From Sordaria brevicollis (lineage: Eukaryota > Ascomycota > Sordariomycetes > Sordariales > Sordariaceae): a stretch of DNA of 64,000 nucleotides. The notes under the pieces were generated by a model. It was given only the letters and a program-made list of their open reading frames with translations, was not told where the DNA came from and ran no database searches. Position 1 is the first letter of the stretch, and every line of letters begins with the position of its first letter. The stretch lies in assembly GCA_033439795.1 (NCBI GenBank), contig JAUTDP010000010.1:1860001-1924000 (forward strand), in the 5' to 3' direction. Both the position numbers and the translations under genes were made by a program. Below are positions 43,226 to 55,772 of this stretch, piece by piece.

Positions 43226-45793
43226 ATGGCTTCGGACCTCCCTGCCCTCCAGGTTGATCTCACTGGCCTTGCACAGATGATGATGACCATGGGTGCTGGG
43301 GGGCTTAAGAAATTGGCTTCATCTGGAATCGACCTTCACACAGTCGGTTCTATGTACGCTTTGGGCCAGTTAGCACCAGCATGTCAGGATTTCCGCAACC
43401 GACTCCATAAAGCCCGACAAGAACAGAGAAAGGAACAGTGGTGGATAGGACTCGTTGAGTTGGGTGCCGGAATCAACTATGTCGTCGATGAATTTCTCAA
43501 GACGCGCGCCGGCGAGAACGTCATCAGCCTTCTGACACCCATCATATCGGTGCTGGACGACCAAAGCTCCAGTACACTGATGTCAAGTCTTTTCGATCAT
43601 ATGAAAATACCACTCGAGGAGATTCCCGGAACAGGAAGACTACAGGCTATACGATCTATCACTCTTCCGATCGCACGCAAACTAGGCTTTGCTGAACGAC
43701 TGGCGGAAATACATCGTTGGCTAGACTCCGACAGATTTCGGGCTCATGGTAGCCCGGTTGACCTGCTATTGAGTGATGCTGTCCCCGCTGTCGAGACCGC
43801 CGTGGCCGTTATTACGGCTCTCAAAACGCTCACGATGCAGTCTCAGGAGGGATCCAAACGCTTGGTATTTTGCGGCATGCGTGGCGCCGCTTGGGTACTT
43901 GTGTATGCATCGCTGGTCTTGGGCCTCGGGGTGTGTGTGGTCGACAAGGAAGGCGTGCCTATACCCGTCACACAACCGTACAGCTCTGCTGTGGTTTTGC
44001 TTATCCCTTCGAAACCAGACGAAGTCAAGTTGCAGACTCTGATCACCTCGATGGACCAACTCATTGAGGAACCTCAATCATCAAGCAGTACTCTGGGTAT
44101 GAATTGGCTAATTACCTGCGGTCCGGAGGGTTGCAACATCTTTTCGCTCCTTTGTGGGTGCGATTTGGCGGACCATTCACAAGTTGGCTCACTCATTTTT
44201 ACCATCACCATGAGGTACATCGAAAATTACGAGGATGAGTTGCACAGGAACGGAGAAGATCAGAGCATGCCGGACCTCCTTGTCAGCAGCAAATCGTACC
44301 AGTGGTGTGCGTCTGAGACAAGCGATCAAAGAGCCCATCGCGTATGTCTTATTCTACATCGACTTGGTCTAACGGGTCCATTCACCCTGTTCGATGATTT
44401 GTTCCCAAATTATCTTAGCCCTGTGCTGACATGGGATGGGGAGGCAGTAGAGGAGTGTGTGGGTGATGTCGAGATCACGGATGCCTTTTATCAACAGTTG
44501 GGTTCGCTTATCACACAGCCCCCCATCAAGCAAAGGGCAGAGGCATGGACGTATTCTGTTGCTCAGCAGTCCACGCCTGGGAAGACACACTGGACAAGTA
44601 TCATCAGGACGCTTTCATTTGTTGCCGCAGTACTGTCACAATCCAACTGGGTCGAGGGGAGTGGCAAGCTATGCTACGAGGCATTGAAGAAAATTGCCTT
44701 TGGCCCCAATCTCAAGGGGATGAATCATACGGAACGCCAGCTTCAATACCTCAACCAGGAGTGGCTATTGAATCTTTATTACATTGAAGCTATAAGGGAT
44801 GTTCTGGACCTAAATATTGGACCAGAAGAATGGGAAATCAAAAGCGAGGTCCTGCGTAAGCAGCGCACATGGCCCCTTAATATCTTCGAGGCTTATTCGG
44901 CCTTACTGATGGGACCTCAGCTGCCTCCCCATTTTGATGGCATCAAACCAGGGGATGCGATCGGTATTGAGTTGGATGGCATTCTTCTTCTCGACTCATA
45001 TATGCTCGAAACATCTTTGAAGAATCGCCCTAGATATGAGATTGGTGAAGGTAAATTCGCTCTTGATGGGGAAAGAAGAAGAATGATCAGGGTTGGAAAG
45101 CGAGAGGGGCGAAATTGGACCTCTGCTATTACCAAGCTCCCTCCCGCGGATGTCTCCAAGAAACGGGATGGGCAGGCCAATCTTTTTGCCGCATTCACCT
45201 CCTCCAGAGTCGACATTAGGGCAAGTTTATTTCTTGATGCCATACTCTTGAGCTTCACGTTGTACGCCAAGGGTCCTGATATAACCATTGACGGATTGGA
45301 GATCGATCCCACCAGGATCTGCTCCAGCATACGTCGGACAGTGGTCGGCTTGCCTTGCGGACACAATACATCCGCCGCAGAAATTGCCACTGAGACGCGA
45401 CTTATTGTCGAAGATCCACACTCCGTGAAAAGTCCATGGATCTACAATGAAGAATTTGGTTCACGTCATACTTGGAGAGATGGATTTGGCCAAGCATGGC
45501 GCATCAGCTCAACCATGCCATTCATCATTCCTGATTATATGCATACAGGAAAGCTCGAGAACTGTGGGCTGGTAGTTCCAACGGAAGGGTCTCCTGCCTG
45601 TCAGTGGGCTGCCCTCTCGTCCGCAGGCGATCGCGCTTCAGACGATGATAGCGCACTTATTATTGGAGATGTGGTCCTCCAAGGCCAGCGTTGCCTTAAA
45701 TGCATTGCGAGAGATATCTTCGATTCACGCCCGAAAAAGAAGGATTACAACGATGAGAAGCATCTTATGATCGTCATGGGAGACACGATTTGA
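43226..45793 (+). CDS. Large fungal protein of unknown function
   Basis: Intronless, 855 aa. No domain I can name. Visible: a helical N-terminal region, a stretch GSKRLVFCGMRGAAWVLVYASLVLGLGVCVV (about 211-241) that is hydrophobic and may be a buried helix rather than a membrane anchor, and AEIHRWLDSDRF at about 163-174. I recall the combination CGMRGAAWV(I/L)AYA followed by a short acidic/proline loop from many Pezizomycotina proteins of 800-1000 aa that often occur in lineage-specific families and lack assigned function. The start at 43226 lies after a CT-rich leader (TCATCATGG). Lack of introns, size and isolation are compatible with an accessory gene. Confidence 0.82.
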   Translation: MASDLPALQVDLTGLAQMMMTMGAGGLKKLASSGIDLHTVGSMYALGQLAPACQDFRNRLHKARQEQRKEQWWIGLVELGAGINYVVDEFLKTRAGENVISLLTPIISVLDDQSSSTLMSSLFDHMKIPLEEIPGTGRLQAIRSITLPIARKLGFAERLAEIHRWLDSDRFRAHGSPVDLLLSDAVPAVETAVAVITALKTLTMQSQEGSKRLVFCGMRGAAWVLVYASLVLGLGVCVVDKEGVPIPVTQPYSSAVVLLIPSKPDEVKLQTLITSMDQLIEEPQSSSSTLGMNWLITCGPEGCNIFSLLCGCDLADHSQVGSLIFTITMRYIENYEDELHRNGEDQSMPDLLVSSKSYQWCASETSDQRAHRVCLILHRLGLTGPFTLFDDLFPNYLSPVLTWDGEAVEECVGDVEITDAFYQQLGSLITQPPIKQRAEAWTYSVAQQSTPGKTHWTSIIRTLSFVAAVLSQSNWVEGSGKLCYEALKKIAFGPNLKGMNHTERQLQYLNQEWLLNLYYIEAIRDVLDLNIGPEEWEIKSEVLRKQRTWPLNIFEAYSALLMGPQLPPHFDGIKPGDAIGIELDGILLLDSYMLETSLKNRPRYEIGEGKFALDGERRRMIRVGKREGRNWTSAITKLPPADVSKKRDGQANLFAAFTSSRVDIRASLFLDAILLSFTLYAKGPDITIDGLEIDPTRICSSIRRTVVGLPCGHNTSAAEIATETRLIVEDPHSVKSPWIYNEEFGSRHTWRDGFGQAWRISSTMPFIIPDYMHTGKLENCGLVVPTEGSPACQWAALSSAGDRASDDDSALIIGDVVLQGQRCLKCIARDIFDSRPKKKDYNDEKHLMIVMGDTI

Positions 45794-46302
45794 AGCCCAT
45801 CACTACCAGAGCGAGAGGGCAAGCATGCACTGTAATCTGGCGATTTTGGCTGATCGGTTGGAAATCTATTTTGAATATGGACAAAGTTCACACATTTCTG
45901 TTCTTTCGCATCACGTCTTGGGTTCGAATCAGCATTTCATTCCTCACATAACCACGGATAACTTGGCGAACTCCTTTGGTGACTCCTCAGCACGGAGAAC
46001 TGCTCATATCATATATTGATTGTTGAAGTCTGACAAAATCACCAAAACAGCGAGGGGAATGTCCAACTTCATGAGCAAGGAAAATTTCCACGTATGTTAT
46101 TCTCGTGACGCCTCGCATCATGACATATATCTACCCATGGAAGATCGACCAGAAGGTTGTGGTATATCGTTGCAACCAGCGGTATTTCGAAGCACACCTA
46201 ACAACGCCAACACCAAAACGGCCACCAGTCACCCTCCTATCTTTCTCCTTCATCTATAAATCTCTGGAAATAAAAAACCCCTCAGCAATACAGAAAGTCC
46301 AT
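45794..46302. other. Intergenic region (convergent 3' ends)
   Basis: Spacer between convergent stop codons; nothing recognisable. Confidence 0.6.
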
Positions 46303-48598
46303 TCATAGTATTCCCATCCCCATAACCCCCAAAGAATCCCACATCGCCTTCCCCGGCTCACTATGCAACGAATCCACCCACGGAAACTTTAGCAAACACT
46401 CCTTGACCCCTCTTGTCTCAGACCCTCCTGACCCTTCTGACCCTTCCCACTCCAAAACCCCCATCACCCCCCACGCCAACTCCTGCACCTTGGGGGCCAA
46501 CCACTTTTGCTCTTCGGGTCCTGCTAGCACGGAGATCCCGCCGATGTGTAAGAGCCAGAGGAGGGTTTGGTTTTCTATGCTTTCCGCAGGGTTTGGTTCT
46601 GTTGGTGTACCTGGTCCTGCTCGGGCGGCTGAACCTGTGAAGCTGGTGTTGGACCCGGGGGAGGTGGAAAGGGAGGTGAAATCCCATTCGTTTATCAACC
46701 CCGTCAGGCAATCCCTCACCAACTCATACCGCAAAAATCTCCTCCTCCCAAACTGCAAAAACAGCGTCGTGCTCAAAGAAATGAGTCCCAAGTGAATAGC
46801 TGACTCAATCCTGTTTTGCCTTGCTGCTGCTGACCCTGGTGCTGGCTTCTTTCCCTTGGAGGGGGACTGATAGTATGACAAAGGACGGAAACGGATAAGT
46901 CGACAACCGACAGAGACCAAAAATTCTTGGAGGGTGTGTGGGTCGAAACGGAAGTTGAGAGAGGGGAAGTTGAGGAGGTTGGTGACCGACAGGACGTCGG
47001 AGAGGATTTGGGAGAGGAAGGGGTGGATTTGGATTTGTTGTTGGGTGCCAAATGATGGTGAGGATGGGGAGATGGGGGATGAGGAAGATGAGGGAAAGGG
47101 AAACGAGAATAAGGGGGATGGAGGGGAGGAGAGGATGAACCCTTCGGACAATAAACGGGCGCGGATGGAGGGCATGCGGTCGCGGTAAAAGGCCGAGGGG
47201 AGGGAGGTGCCGCGGTGGAGGGCGAAGTCTATTGCTGTTCTGTTGCGGGTGTTAGCGGTTTGTGGTTGAAATGATGACCAGGGTTAAGGGATAGGATCAA
47301 AGATCACGTCGGCGAACTTACTTGCTTATCTTGATTCCCAGCGGATTATCTTCTCCCAACGAGTTCAGCCCACCACGCAGCTCTACCATCCGCTGAAGAC
47401 CCTTCAAGTGGACTTCAGCCTTGGACTTGAACGAGTCCTTCAACAATTCTTGGATGACGAGAAAGTTGACGACAGCCAGGTTGGAGTCTGAAAGGGCGTC
47501 ACTGGTCTCCAGCGTCCGGTTGACCATGTGGATGGCTTGGCTGAGATGGTAGATGGCGTCTGGTGTCAGTGCTTGGTCGCCGAAGAAGAAGTCACTGAGG
47601 GCGGCCATCAGAGCTATGGCGCAGTGGAATGCTATAATGGACATGAGTTAGTAAGGGTCTTATTACTCTTGCCTATTGTGGGAGGGTGGGAGGATGATGA
47701 CTGGTAAGTGAGTGAGTGATGCTTACATGTCCTGTCCTGAAATAGAGTGCCGATCCAATAGTCGTATGCCTTGGCGGCACCTCGGACTAGTTGGGGAGGG
47801 TATAGTGCATCGATGACGATGCCGAAGACTATACGAGTGGGTAAGTGTTAGTGGGTGTGAGGGATCACCGTGGGATACACTAACAGGACAGGACTTACAT
47901 TGGCTGATGACATATTGGCTTTGAGGTGTAGCCTGGACGGGGAAGGCAAGAGCAAAGAGGCTGTCTCGTGCTCCCAGTGTTGTGTTGAGAGCTTTCTGGG
48001 TGTGTGCTTCGAGGATAAGTGACGACTGTTGGTGGTCTTGCTGGTCGTCAAGTTGAAGTGCCTGGAATGAGGTGTTCACTGGAGCGGTGAGGGTGTCGGC
48101 AATGTAACCATCGAGAGAAGCATCGTTGCTCTCAATGTCGGCCAACCAGTCAAGGTTGACCAGGTCATCATCGAGAAAGAGAAAGTCGTTGCTTGTGAAG
48201 TCGGTGACGCTTGAAGCTGGAGTGGTGATGTAGCCATTGCTGCTTCTGCTGCTTCCCGTGGAGCTTGAGCCGTCACTGGGACTGGGGGTCTCTTCTGGAC
48301 TCTTGCTCCTGCTACTACTCTTGGTGCTACCGAGTGACGGTCTGGTGGTGGTATTAGAGCGGGTGGGTTGCTGCTGTTGTTGTTGTCCCTGCTGAGGGAG
48401 AAGGTTACGCGCAGTGGAAGACGACGTGCATGCAGCTTTCTTGGTGGACGGCCGGGGTGCATGTAGATCTAACTCAAGCCTTGATCGACGGTGAAGCACC
48501 TTGCCGACATTCTTCCCCTTCATGGCATGACTTCGAACCAGTCTCCTGGTGACCCTATCGGTCTTGGTCGAGTCTATGAACTGGAACCCTTTGCCCAT
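46303..48598 (-). CDS. Fungal-specific regulator-like protein ('tachykinin family', Fungal_trans_2-like)
   Basis: Four exons: 48598-47899, 47828-47727, 47631-47322, 47239-46303; 682 aa with all phases consistent. The N-terminus FQFIDSTKTDRVTRRLVRSHAMKGKNVGK matches the signature of many ascomycete proteins loosely called tachykinin-family (F-I-D/N...R..VRSH.M). There is no zinc cluster. Residues about 50-130 are low complexity with a Q/P-rich stretch and S/T runs. The central part (exons 2-3), with FHCAIALMAALSDFF and HLKGLQRMVELRGGLNSLG, is the typical region of the fungal-specific transcription factor domain 2 family. Function is unknown; nuclear regulation is the family guess. Divergent from the aldo/keto reductase, with 1.7 kb between starts. 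Confidence 0.85.
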
Positions 48599-50282
48599 TG
48601 TCAAAGTTGTTTGCTTGTTTGTGTTGAATTTGCTTGCTTGCTCGCCGATTCGAATTGCCAGAGTATCAGGACAGGAACCGGAGGAATTCAGAAAAGGAAG
48701 AAGGAATGGGTGAGGTCGGCGGAGTAGGGATGAATCAGAATGATAAGGGGGATTTTGCAGTCTTCGGTTACATCGATGGCGCGCAGGAAGAGGGTGTAAT
48801 GTATGCGCGGTGTAATGGATTCCAGAATATGTAAATGCTCCGACAGAAATGGGGGTCCACCGGCCTCGTCGGAAAGGAAACCGATATGGTCTTGAGGTTG
48901 GTGAGAGGAATCGTCAGCCCAGAACAAAGGAGAAAGCCCTCCCAACCGGGTACCATGAGGCGGGCAGCGTAGTGTGCTGGGAACTTGTGGCTTTCCATCG
49001 GTTCAGCCTTGAGAGCTGTTGTTGGTGTTGGGAACTTTGGCATGCTTTCAGCCATGGGAGAATGACAAATCTACCGTCAACAAGTGCCGGACATAAGAAA
49101 CGTGAGACGAACGTGTGACTTGGGAGCCAATGGCACAGCGCGGCACGACGCTGTGGCTTGTCTTGGAATCCCCTCATCTACCGGGTTGATGAATATTCAA
49201 CTACAATATGCAGTTAAGCGGTAGATCTTCCACTTACTCCATAGCGGGTAGGGATGCGTTAGGCCGCCCCACCGCCAAAGTTCCACACACTTCAACACCT
49301 TAAATCGCGATAAGCCAATCAAGCTTGATCTGCGCCAACCCCCCTGGCAATCCATCATTTGAGTTCTGACGACGACGACGACGACGAGATCCCGCGCACT
49401 CCCGGACACTGACGAGACTGGTCACTCTGGGCAGGCACGAGCAATTACACCGCCGCCGGGGGCATCCGCGGGTTCGGGTCAGCCCTTTAAGGCTTCGGCG
49501 ATGCGATACCCTGGTTAGGTAAGCGAGGGTAAGGGGACAGTCACTGTCATTGTTAGTGTTATTATCACTGTTCACTGTGTCTCTTGCACCTCCTCGGACG
49601 AATCCGAAGCTGAAATTGACCAATCATAGAACACTTGCCTGATTAGGACACTACTCTCCATGGACACCGAAAGCAGCAAAGACATTAGAGAAGTGAAGAT
49701 AGGCGATACTGGACCTCTGCGGCGCGTTTACCAACATGACCATAGTCCAGCGATTATCAAGCCTTTTTCGTTTGTTTCTCCAGCTCGACAAACTGGTGAT
49801 CGGTAAACAAACGGACTTAAGGCCGGGTCCAGCAAATTGTTAACTCCAGCCGTCATGGACCAAGTGGTTCCTTCCAGGGGTGTTTCCTTTGAGGAATCAC
49901 GCATACTGCAAAATCCTCCAGGAGCACATCATAGGATTTCCTCCGTCTGCACCTGTAACCAAACCTCACACGTCCCAATCCGGTATCTAGTCTAATATTG
50001 GATTTGTAACGAAAAGTCCCCGTTGTGTGAACCCTGAACATTCAGTTCGAACCTCGGAAACACAAGTCCTCCACGCCGCATCATAGATATAAATCAGACC
50101 ACCCTCGAAGGACACAAGATCTTCTTCTTATCCTCATCCTCATCTCACTCCATCATCCAGTATCAGTATCATACAAGTCTTGGCTTGACTCATTAAATCA
50201 ACCAGATTTCATCCCTTCAAAGCAACATCTTCTGCCAAGAGCATTACTGTCCTCACAACCACCCCAAAACAACATCGCAACC
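48599..50282. other. Intergenic region between divergent genes
   Basis: Upstream regions of the minus-strand regulator and the plus-strand aldo/keto reductase. Includes a GAC trinucleotide run at 49369-49385. No gene is supported. Confidence 0.6.
50088..50093 (+). promoter_or_regulatory. TATA box of the aldo/keto reductase gene
   Basis: TATAAA about 190 nt before the ATG at 50283, followed by a CA/CT-rich leader; by motif and position only. Confidence 0.5.
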
Positions 50283-51333
50283 ATGCCTCAACTCGTCGGA
50301 AAGGAAGTTGGCCCCACCGGCTACGGCCTCATGGGTACGTGACACTCATCCTCCACCACCCTTAAGCATGGAAAACCATACTAACATCCTCCCAGGCTTC
50401 TGCATCAAGAACCCCGCCACCCCCAAAGAGCAAGCCTTCAAGGCCATGCGCGCCGCCCTCGAATCCGGTTCCAACTTCTGGAACGCCGGCGAATTCTACG
50501 GCACGCCCGAATGGAACACCCAGAAGCTCCTCGCCGCCTACTTCAAGCAGTACCCCGAAGATGCCGACAAGGTAGTCCTCTCCGTCAAGGGCGCCTTCCT
50601 CTACCCTCAAATGGTTCCCGACTGCTCCCCCGCTGGCCTGAAACGGTCCATCGACGCTTGCCTCGCCGATCTGGAGGGTACGCACAAGATCGACATCTTC
50701 GAGCCCGCGCGCGCCGACCCCAAGGTCCCGCTTGAAGAAACCCTCAAGTTCCTTGAGGAGGAGTATGTGAGCAAGGGCGTCATTGGCGGTATCGGCCTCT
50801 CCGAGGTATCGGCCGCTACGATCCGCAAGGCGGCCAAGATCACCAAGATCGCCGCCGTTGAAGTTGAAATCTCGCTCTGGGCGACGCACACGCTCGAGAA
50901 CGGCGTGGCCGAGGCGTGCGCCGAGTTTGGCATTCCGCTTGTTGCATACTCGCCCATCGGGCAGGGCATGCTCACAGGTCAAATCAAGACGCTCGATGAT
51001 CTCGCGGCCGATGATTTCAGACGGTACTACCCTAGGTTCTACCCGGAAAATTTCCACTTGAACATTCAGCTGGTCAGCGAGCTGAACGAGCTGGCCAAGA
51101 AAAAGGGTTACACGCCGGCGCAGTTGGCGATTAACTGGGTGAAGAGCTTGAGCAAGAAGCCCGGTTTCCCCACCGTGATTCCGATCCCCGGAGCGACCAC
51201 GGCCGAGAGGGTCAAGGAGAATTCGGTCCATGTGGAGCTGACGAGCGAGGATTTGGAGAAGATTGATGAGATTTTGAAGAAGTTTGAGATTGCGGGGAGG
51301 AGGTATCCTGATGCTGTTCCTATTGACACTTAA
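50283..51333 (+). CDS. plr1: Pyridoxal reductase-like aldo/keto reductase
   Basis: Exons 50283-50334 and 50396-51333, 329 aa. It resembles Schizosaccharomyces pombe pyridoxal reductase Plr1, which reduces pyridoxal to pyridoxine with NADPH in the vitamin B6 salvage cycle. Shared features: GLMGF after the first strand, the GSNFWNAGEFYG motif in place of the general DTAxxYG (Asn substitution also present in Plr1), the Lys-containing VVLSVKGAF, an FEPARADPKVPLEETLKFLEE block (Plr1 has CARVDHKVPIE), GIGLSEVSAATIRKA, the EISLWATH stretch and the cofactor loop IPIPGATTAERVKEN. The lysine and tyrosine of the AKR tetrad are present. The substrate assignment is by similarity only. Cytosolic. Confidence 0.92.
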
Positions 51334-52231
51334 GTGGTATCTTGGGATTCTTCCTTTTGTCCATAGACAGGCAACGGGCTTTTTCTTTTGTCACGGGATG
51401 AACCTTCAATTTGGTCGGGAAATCACACAAGCAAATGGCAGTACACGCAGCCCACAATGGGAAAATGGAATTAGACATCAGATAACTCAGTTCAACAGGA
51501 TTTTTCTTTAAAAGGTGTCCCTATTCCTTCCATTGGTGGGAGTGTCCCCCAGAATTGTGATGTATTCCTTCCCATGATGCTGACTTTAACCTGCACTTTC
51601 CCCATGACTTTCTGCAGCCATGTCGGGTGTTCTTACCTTTTTCATTGAACTTTCAAGCACAAAAAAGGCATTGCAAAACTAAGGATGACTCGAGCCAGGT
51701 TACAAACAATGAAGAGTCGCTCTTTCCCATTTTGTCCCGTCCTTACCACTGTCTTTCGTCGTTATTCCGGGCAAAAATTTGAGGAAGGAACGGATCTATA
51801 CGTACTGACTACAGTACCCCGTAGAGGTACTGGCACCTACATCTTTCTTGCTCTGTATCACTTGAGAGGTTAAACGGCCCCCGCCTGGATAGAGCGACAA
51901 TTCCAATCCCGATTCGGTTTGTTCTAACTCTTACTTCCTAGAGGGCAAGGTATTCCTCCGTCTCTCGGTGGTGATGCTTGGCACGGAGGGTTAACGCAAT
52001 CCCGCGCGCGAGTCTGTGGCACAGCTTCGGAATGATGTCCGTCAGCATGGTAAAACACCGACTGGTTTCTCAGAAATCTCATCAGCTTCAATCTACCAAG
52101 AAAACTCTGTATGGCTATAATACTCCGTCAACCAACCAGGTAAATCCATCCATCTAGGTAGTAGGTACCCAAATCTTCACCAGCCACACCACACCACTCC
52201 CATTCCCACCCCCACCCAAGCCCACACCACA
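51334..52231. other. Intergenic region (convergent 3' ends)
   Basis: Between the aldo/keto reductase stop and the first FAD oxidase stop; includes a CCCA-rich stretch around 52185-52225. No gene is supported. Confidence 0.6.
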
Positions 52232-53903
52232 TCACAACTCCTCATGAGGCGTCGTCTTCGGCCCCCTCCCCACCCCTTCCTCCCTTCCCCCAGCTTCAGC
52301 TTCAGTATACCACCCCTCCAACCCCCTCGGAATCCCATGATACCCATCAAAGTATCCCTCGGGGTCATACTCCCTCTTCAACCTGCTCAATCTCTCCCAC
52401 CGCCACTCCTCATACCCAAACAGCGCCTGCAACGGCTCATCCCGATTCGCATAGTTAATGTACGCATACAACCGCTCATACCCGCTATTCTCCGGTTTCG
52501 CCAACAAGTTTCTGGTCTCTCTACCCCATGCATCTGCCACCTCATTGAGAGAGGGGTCGTCCCAGGTAACTTGGATAATAGCGTTGGTAATCATTTTGCC
52601 TCGGTGCGGGTAGGCGGTGGATTCATGAGGGATGGAGGCGATTTTATGGGGAGAAGCGGCTTCGAATAAAAGGATGGAGCGGTTGGCGGTGGGATAGGAG
52701 GCGATGAAAGAGGAGTAGGACTGATAAACGACTTTCATGGACTCAACCGAAAAAATGGTGGGGGAGGAAGCGGTGTAGAGATCTTGCGACAGGGAGTTGG
52801 TGCAGACTTCGGGGACGGCGGCGCCGGAGCCGAGTTCGGCGAAGGTGAGGAGCGTTTCGTTGAAGTGGGTGCGGGTTATGCTTTCCGAGGAGGCGAATCT
52901 GGCGGAGACGGCTTTGCCGGCGGCGATGTCGTGGGCAGAGACGATGTTGATGAAGAGGACGGGTTTCATGGTGGTGGCGTTGAAGAGGTAGCCGAGGATG
53001 AAGAAGACGGAGGGGTGGAGGCCGGCTTCGATTATGGACTTTGTGGTCTCGAGGACGGCGTCGATGGAGGAGTCAGTGAAGACCATGTCGGCGTTGTAGT
53101 GCATGCCGCCTTCATCAGGGTAGGTCTTGAAGGTGGACTCGATGACGACGCCAAAGTTGTGGCCGGCGCCGCGCATGCCCCAGAATAGGTCCGGGTGAGA
53201 TGTCTCGGAGGCTTCGACGATGGTGCCGTTCCAGAGAGCGACCTTGATGCGGAGAAGAGAGTCGATCATCAGGCCGTGCTTGCCCATGAGACGACCCATT
53301 CCGCCGCCGAGGAGGACACCGTGGGTACCGACGCATGGAAACGAGCCGACAGCTTCAACAATTGTCAGCAATGGAACAGGGAAAAAGAGGGGTGACGGCT
53401 CGACTCACTCATTTCTCTTCCTTCAGCGTGCAACCGAGGGATGACATCCTGCATTCTCGCTCCTCCGCCCACAGTCACAGTCACCTCATTGTCCTCCTTT
53501 CCAAAGACAACATGGCGAAAGTTTTCCATGTTGACCTGGACAACCTCATCATAGGTTGTGCCAAGGGTAGGACTGTTTCCATGACCGCCAGCTTTGGTAG
53601 CTAGGAAGCGTTGCTTGGTTTTGGCCAAGTAGGCAATCTGCGAGGAGGTTAATGTTGCGAGCGTCAGAGCGGGAAGAGTGAAATACTTACTCCTTGGGAT
53701 AGCTCATCTTCAGTCTTTGGCTTGAACACACCCGTGAACTTGGGAGCTGAATAGCTCGACCACCGCCGAGCATGAGTGTCAAAGTCGGGCCAATCTGAGC
53801 TGTGAAAAGCAAGTGCTTGTGGAGGCTTAGGGATGTCGTCTGCAAAGACAGAGGGGATTAGGGCAATGGCTGCCATGAAGGCACCCACTTTGACGGGAAA
53901 CAT
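52232..53903 (-). CDS. Secreted FAD-linked oxidoreductase, berberine-bridge (BBE) type, copy 1
   Basis: Exons 53903-53691, 53637-53409, 53352-52232; 520 aa. Signal peptide 1-21 (FMAAIALIPSVFA). PP-loop FAD-binding domain: FLATKAGGHGNSPTLG with the histidine (H90) expected to bind FAD covalently; GGGARMQDVIPRL; then VGSFPCVGTHGVLLGGGMGRL. The second covalent Cys of bicovalent BBE enzymes (GVC-x-TVG) is replaced by Phe here, although a Cys lies two residues later. FWGMRGAGHNFGVV and the C-terminal AYINYANRDEPLQALFGYEEWRWERLSRLKREYDPEGYF are classic BBE blocks. Such enzymes oxidise alcohols, sugars or natural products outside the cell; substrate unknown. A paralogue of the same class lies at 60.8-62.5 kb, same strand. 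Confidence 0.92.
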
Positions 53904-55659
53904 GTTTTAGGTCCTCGGCAAAGAAAAAAACACTGATAAAAAAGGCGAAGAGTATAGGTATACACAGACAGATATGTCAGGCACGAGACAACATGTTAGG
54001 TATCCAGAGGCCTTCCAAGACTCAAATACTTCTCGAGCTCATGGCAGAGAACAGCAATGATCGCCATCAACATCATCATCATCACAGTGTCTTGATTTTA
54101 CACCGTTATGATCATGCATCTTCCCATGTCGATGGTGTTTTGGTTGACGAAGCAGCTAACAATGCGTGGAACTTGTTACCCTTGTTACAACCATGGAGTT
54201 TCAAAGGGCGTCAAAGGCGCTCTCGCCTTCGAAACGGAAACGGCTTTAGCTGGGAATAGGCTATTAAACGCCGACTTTGTTCTTATATCATCTGAGTAAG
54301 AGCGGCCGCTAATTATCCGTTTTACCGTGGGCTTTGTTAAGGTCCATCAACATGGACTTAGTCAACTTCACCTTAGTAGATGTTCAGATATAGATAGAAC
54401 CTTGATTAGCAATTGTCGAGCGGTGTACAAGGTCAGGGTGCCGTGATCCGAATCTAGTGGCATTGTCTAATGAGGTTTGGATTGCGAGGACGGCGAAAAC
54501 TCCGGGGACAAAAATTCCGTGCATACAGATGTAGAACTCCGTCGGTGTTGACTGTTGTCGATCATCGCTGGATTCAGCACTGGGTTTCATCGCTTCTGTA
54601 AAAGTCGCTTCGAGGGTCCTATTCAGCTCAAGTGGGCAATCGAGATGCTCCAAGTTGAAGAATCGTGCCATCTCTTCTGCACATGTGGAAGAAGATTCCG
54701 AACTTGAAAAGGAAAGGCTCGGTCAGTCTCAGTATTCTTGGAGGTGAAAGGTTGTTGGAAGCTCAGATCTTCGTCGGCGTATGCTCGCAACCGAGCCCCG
54801 GAAAACGAGCGTTGGTGTAATGAGAGAATGTAAGGTGAGATATCATGCTGTGTCATGGCAATCAGTAATGGTCAATATCATGAAGTCTGCCGTGCGACTC
54901 CCCTCAGACTTGCCCTTTCGTGACTGCTATGGCAGTGATTCAGCTCCACGACATATCAACGTTCGGACATCATGCCGAAGAACTTCACGAGTTGAATCAA
55001 GCTTCCCTTGGCGAAAACAAGCATCGCCAAGGGCGGGAAGGGAAGAACACCCAAGAGCTGCGTGATGCTCTCAGCTTCACTGGAAGTGAACATCGTGAGT
55101 TTCAGCTCCGACATCTAGCATCGTGATCACGATTGTATCGAGGGCCGTCCATCGTAGGTTCTGTCCATGTGCAAAAGGCAACGGTATCATCCATATCCAT
55201 ATCGACGATGACGGTCGTTACGGTGGGTAGTAATCGAACGATTCCATCAGGTTTTCTAGAAGGTCAACGATCATGGGGTGATCGGGGGTGCCCAAATCGG
55301 CAAATGTTCTCGGTGTTGTTCTGTAGGGGTTGTGATGTATGGAACTTCTGCTGCGTACGGCGTTGAGGGTTGTAGCGGCCGTCGCTTCTCATGACCAAGC
55401 AGCAAGGCGAATGGAGGTTCGGTGAGGCGGGGCATGTCTTGCTCGGTTTTAGGCTTGCGCCATCATGGTTTCAGTAAGGCGATGATATCGGCCTTGATTA
55501 TCAACTCTAGCTTGCGCGATTTGAAGTGAAGGTTGGGTTGGATCAAAGAACACGATGGTGATGAGAGAAGGGAAGAGTTGAAGACGGGAAGAAATTGCCT
55601 GCGACGGCAGTGTCGTTTGCTGTTGCTGAATGGTGGGGTACGGTTGAGAAGTTGTGATC
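53904..55659. other. Intergenic region left of the MULE
   Basis: Promoter side of FAD oxidase copy 1 and normal-composition DNA up to the MULE. Short frames on both strands match nothing recognisable. No gene is supported. Confidence 0.55.
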
Positions 55660-55668
55660 CAATGGAAG
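55660..55668. repeat. Target site duplication, left (MULE)
   Basis: caatggaag; the right copy at 59788-59796 reads taatggaag, a single C-to-T (CpA-to-TpA) difference. Nine bases is the standard Mutator-superfamily target duplication. Confidence 0.82.
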
Positions 55669-55772
55669 CGAAAAGGCTAGCTGGCAAGACTAGAAACGCT
55701 CCCTAGCAAGACCCCCCCACTTTTACATACTGAGTAAGCTGGGCCAGCCACCCACACCCAATGCAGCCCAGT
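55669..55772 (+). repeat. MULE terminal inverted repeat, left
   Basis: Aligns without gaps to the complement of 59684-59787, including the shared core ACCCCCCCACTTTTACAT and CTGAGTAAGCTGGGCCAGCC. Similarity fades after about 104 bp. Confidence 0.88.

Noticed and set aside
50362..51231. Minus-strand open frame of 289 codons opposite the aldo/keto reductase
   Set aside because: Antisense shadow; the plus strand matches the pyridoxal reductase family throughout.
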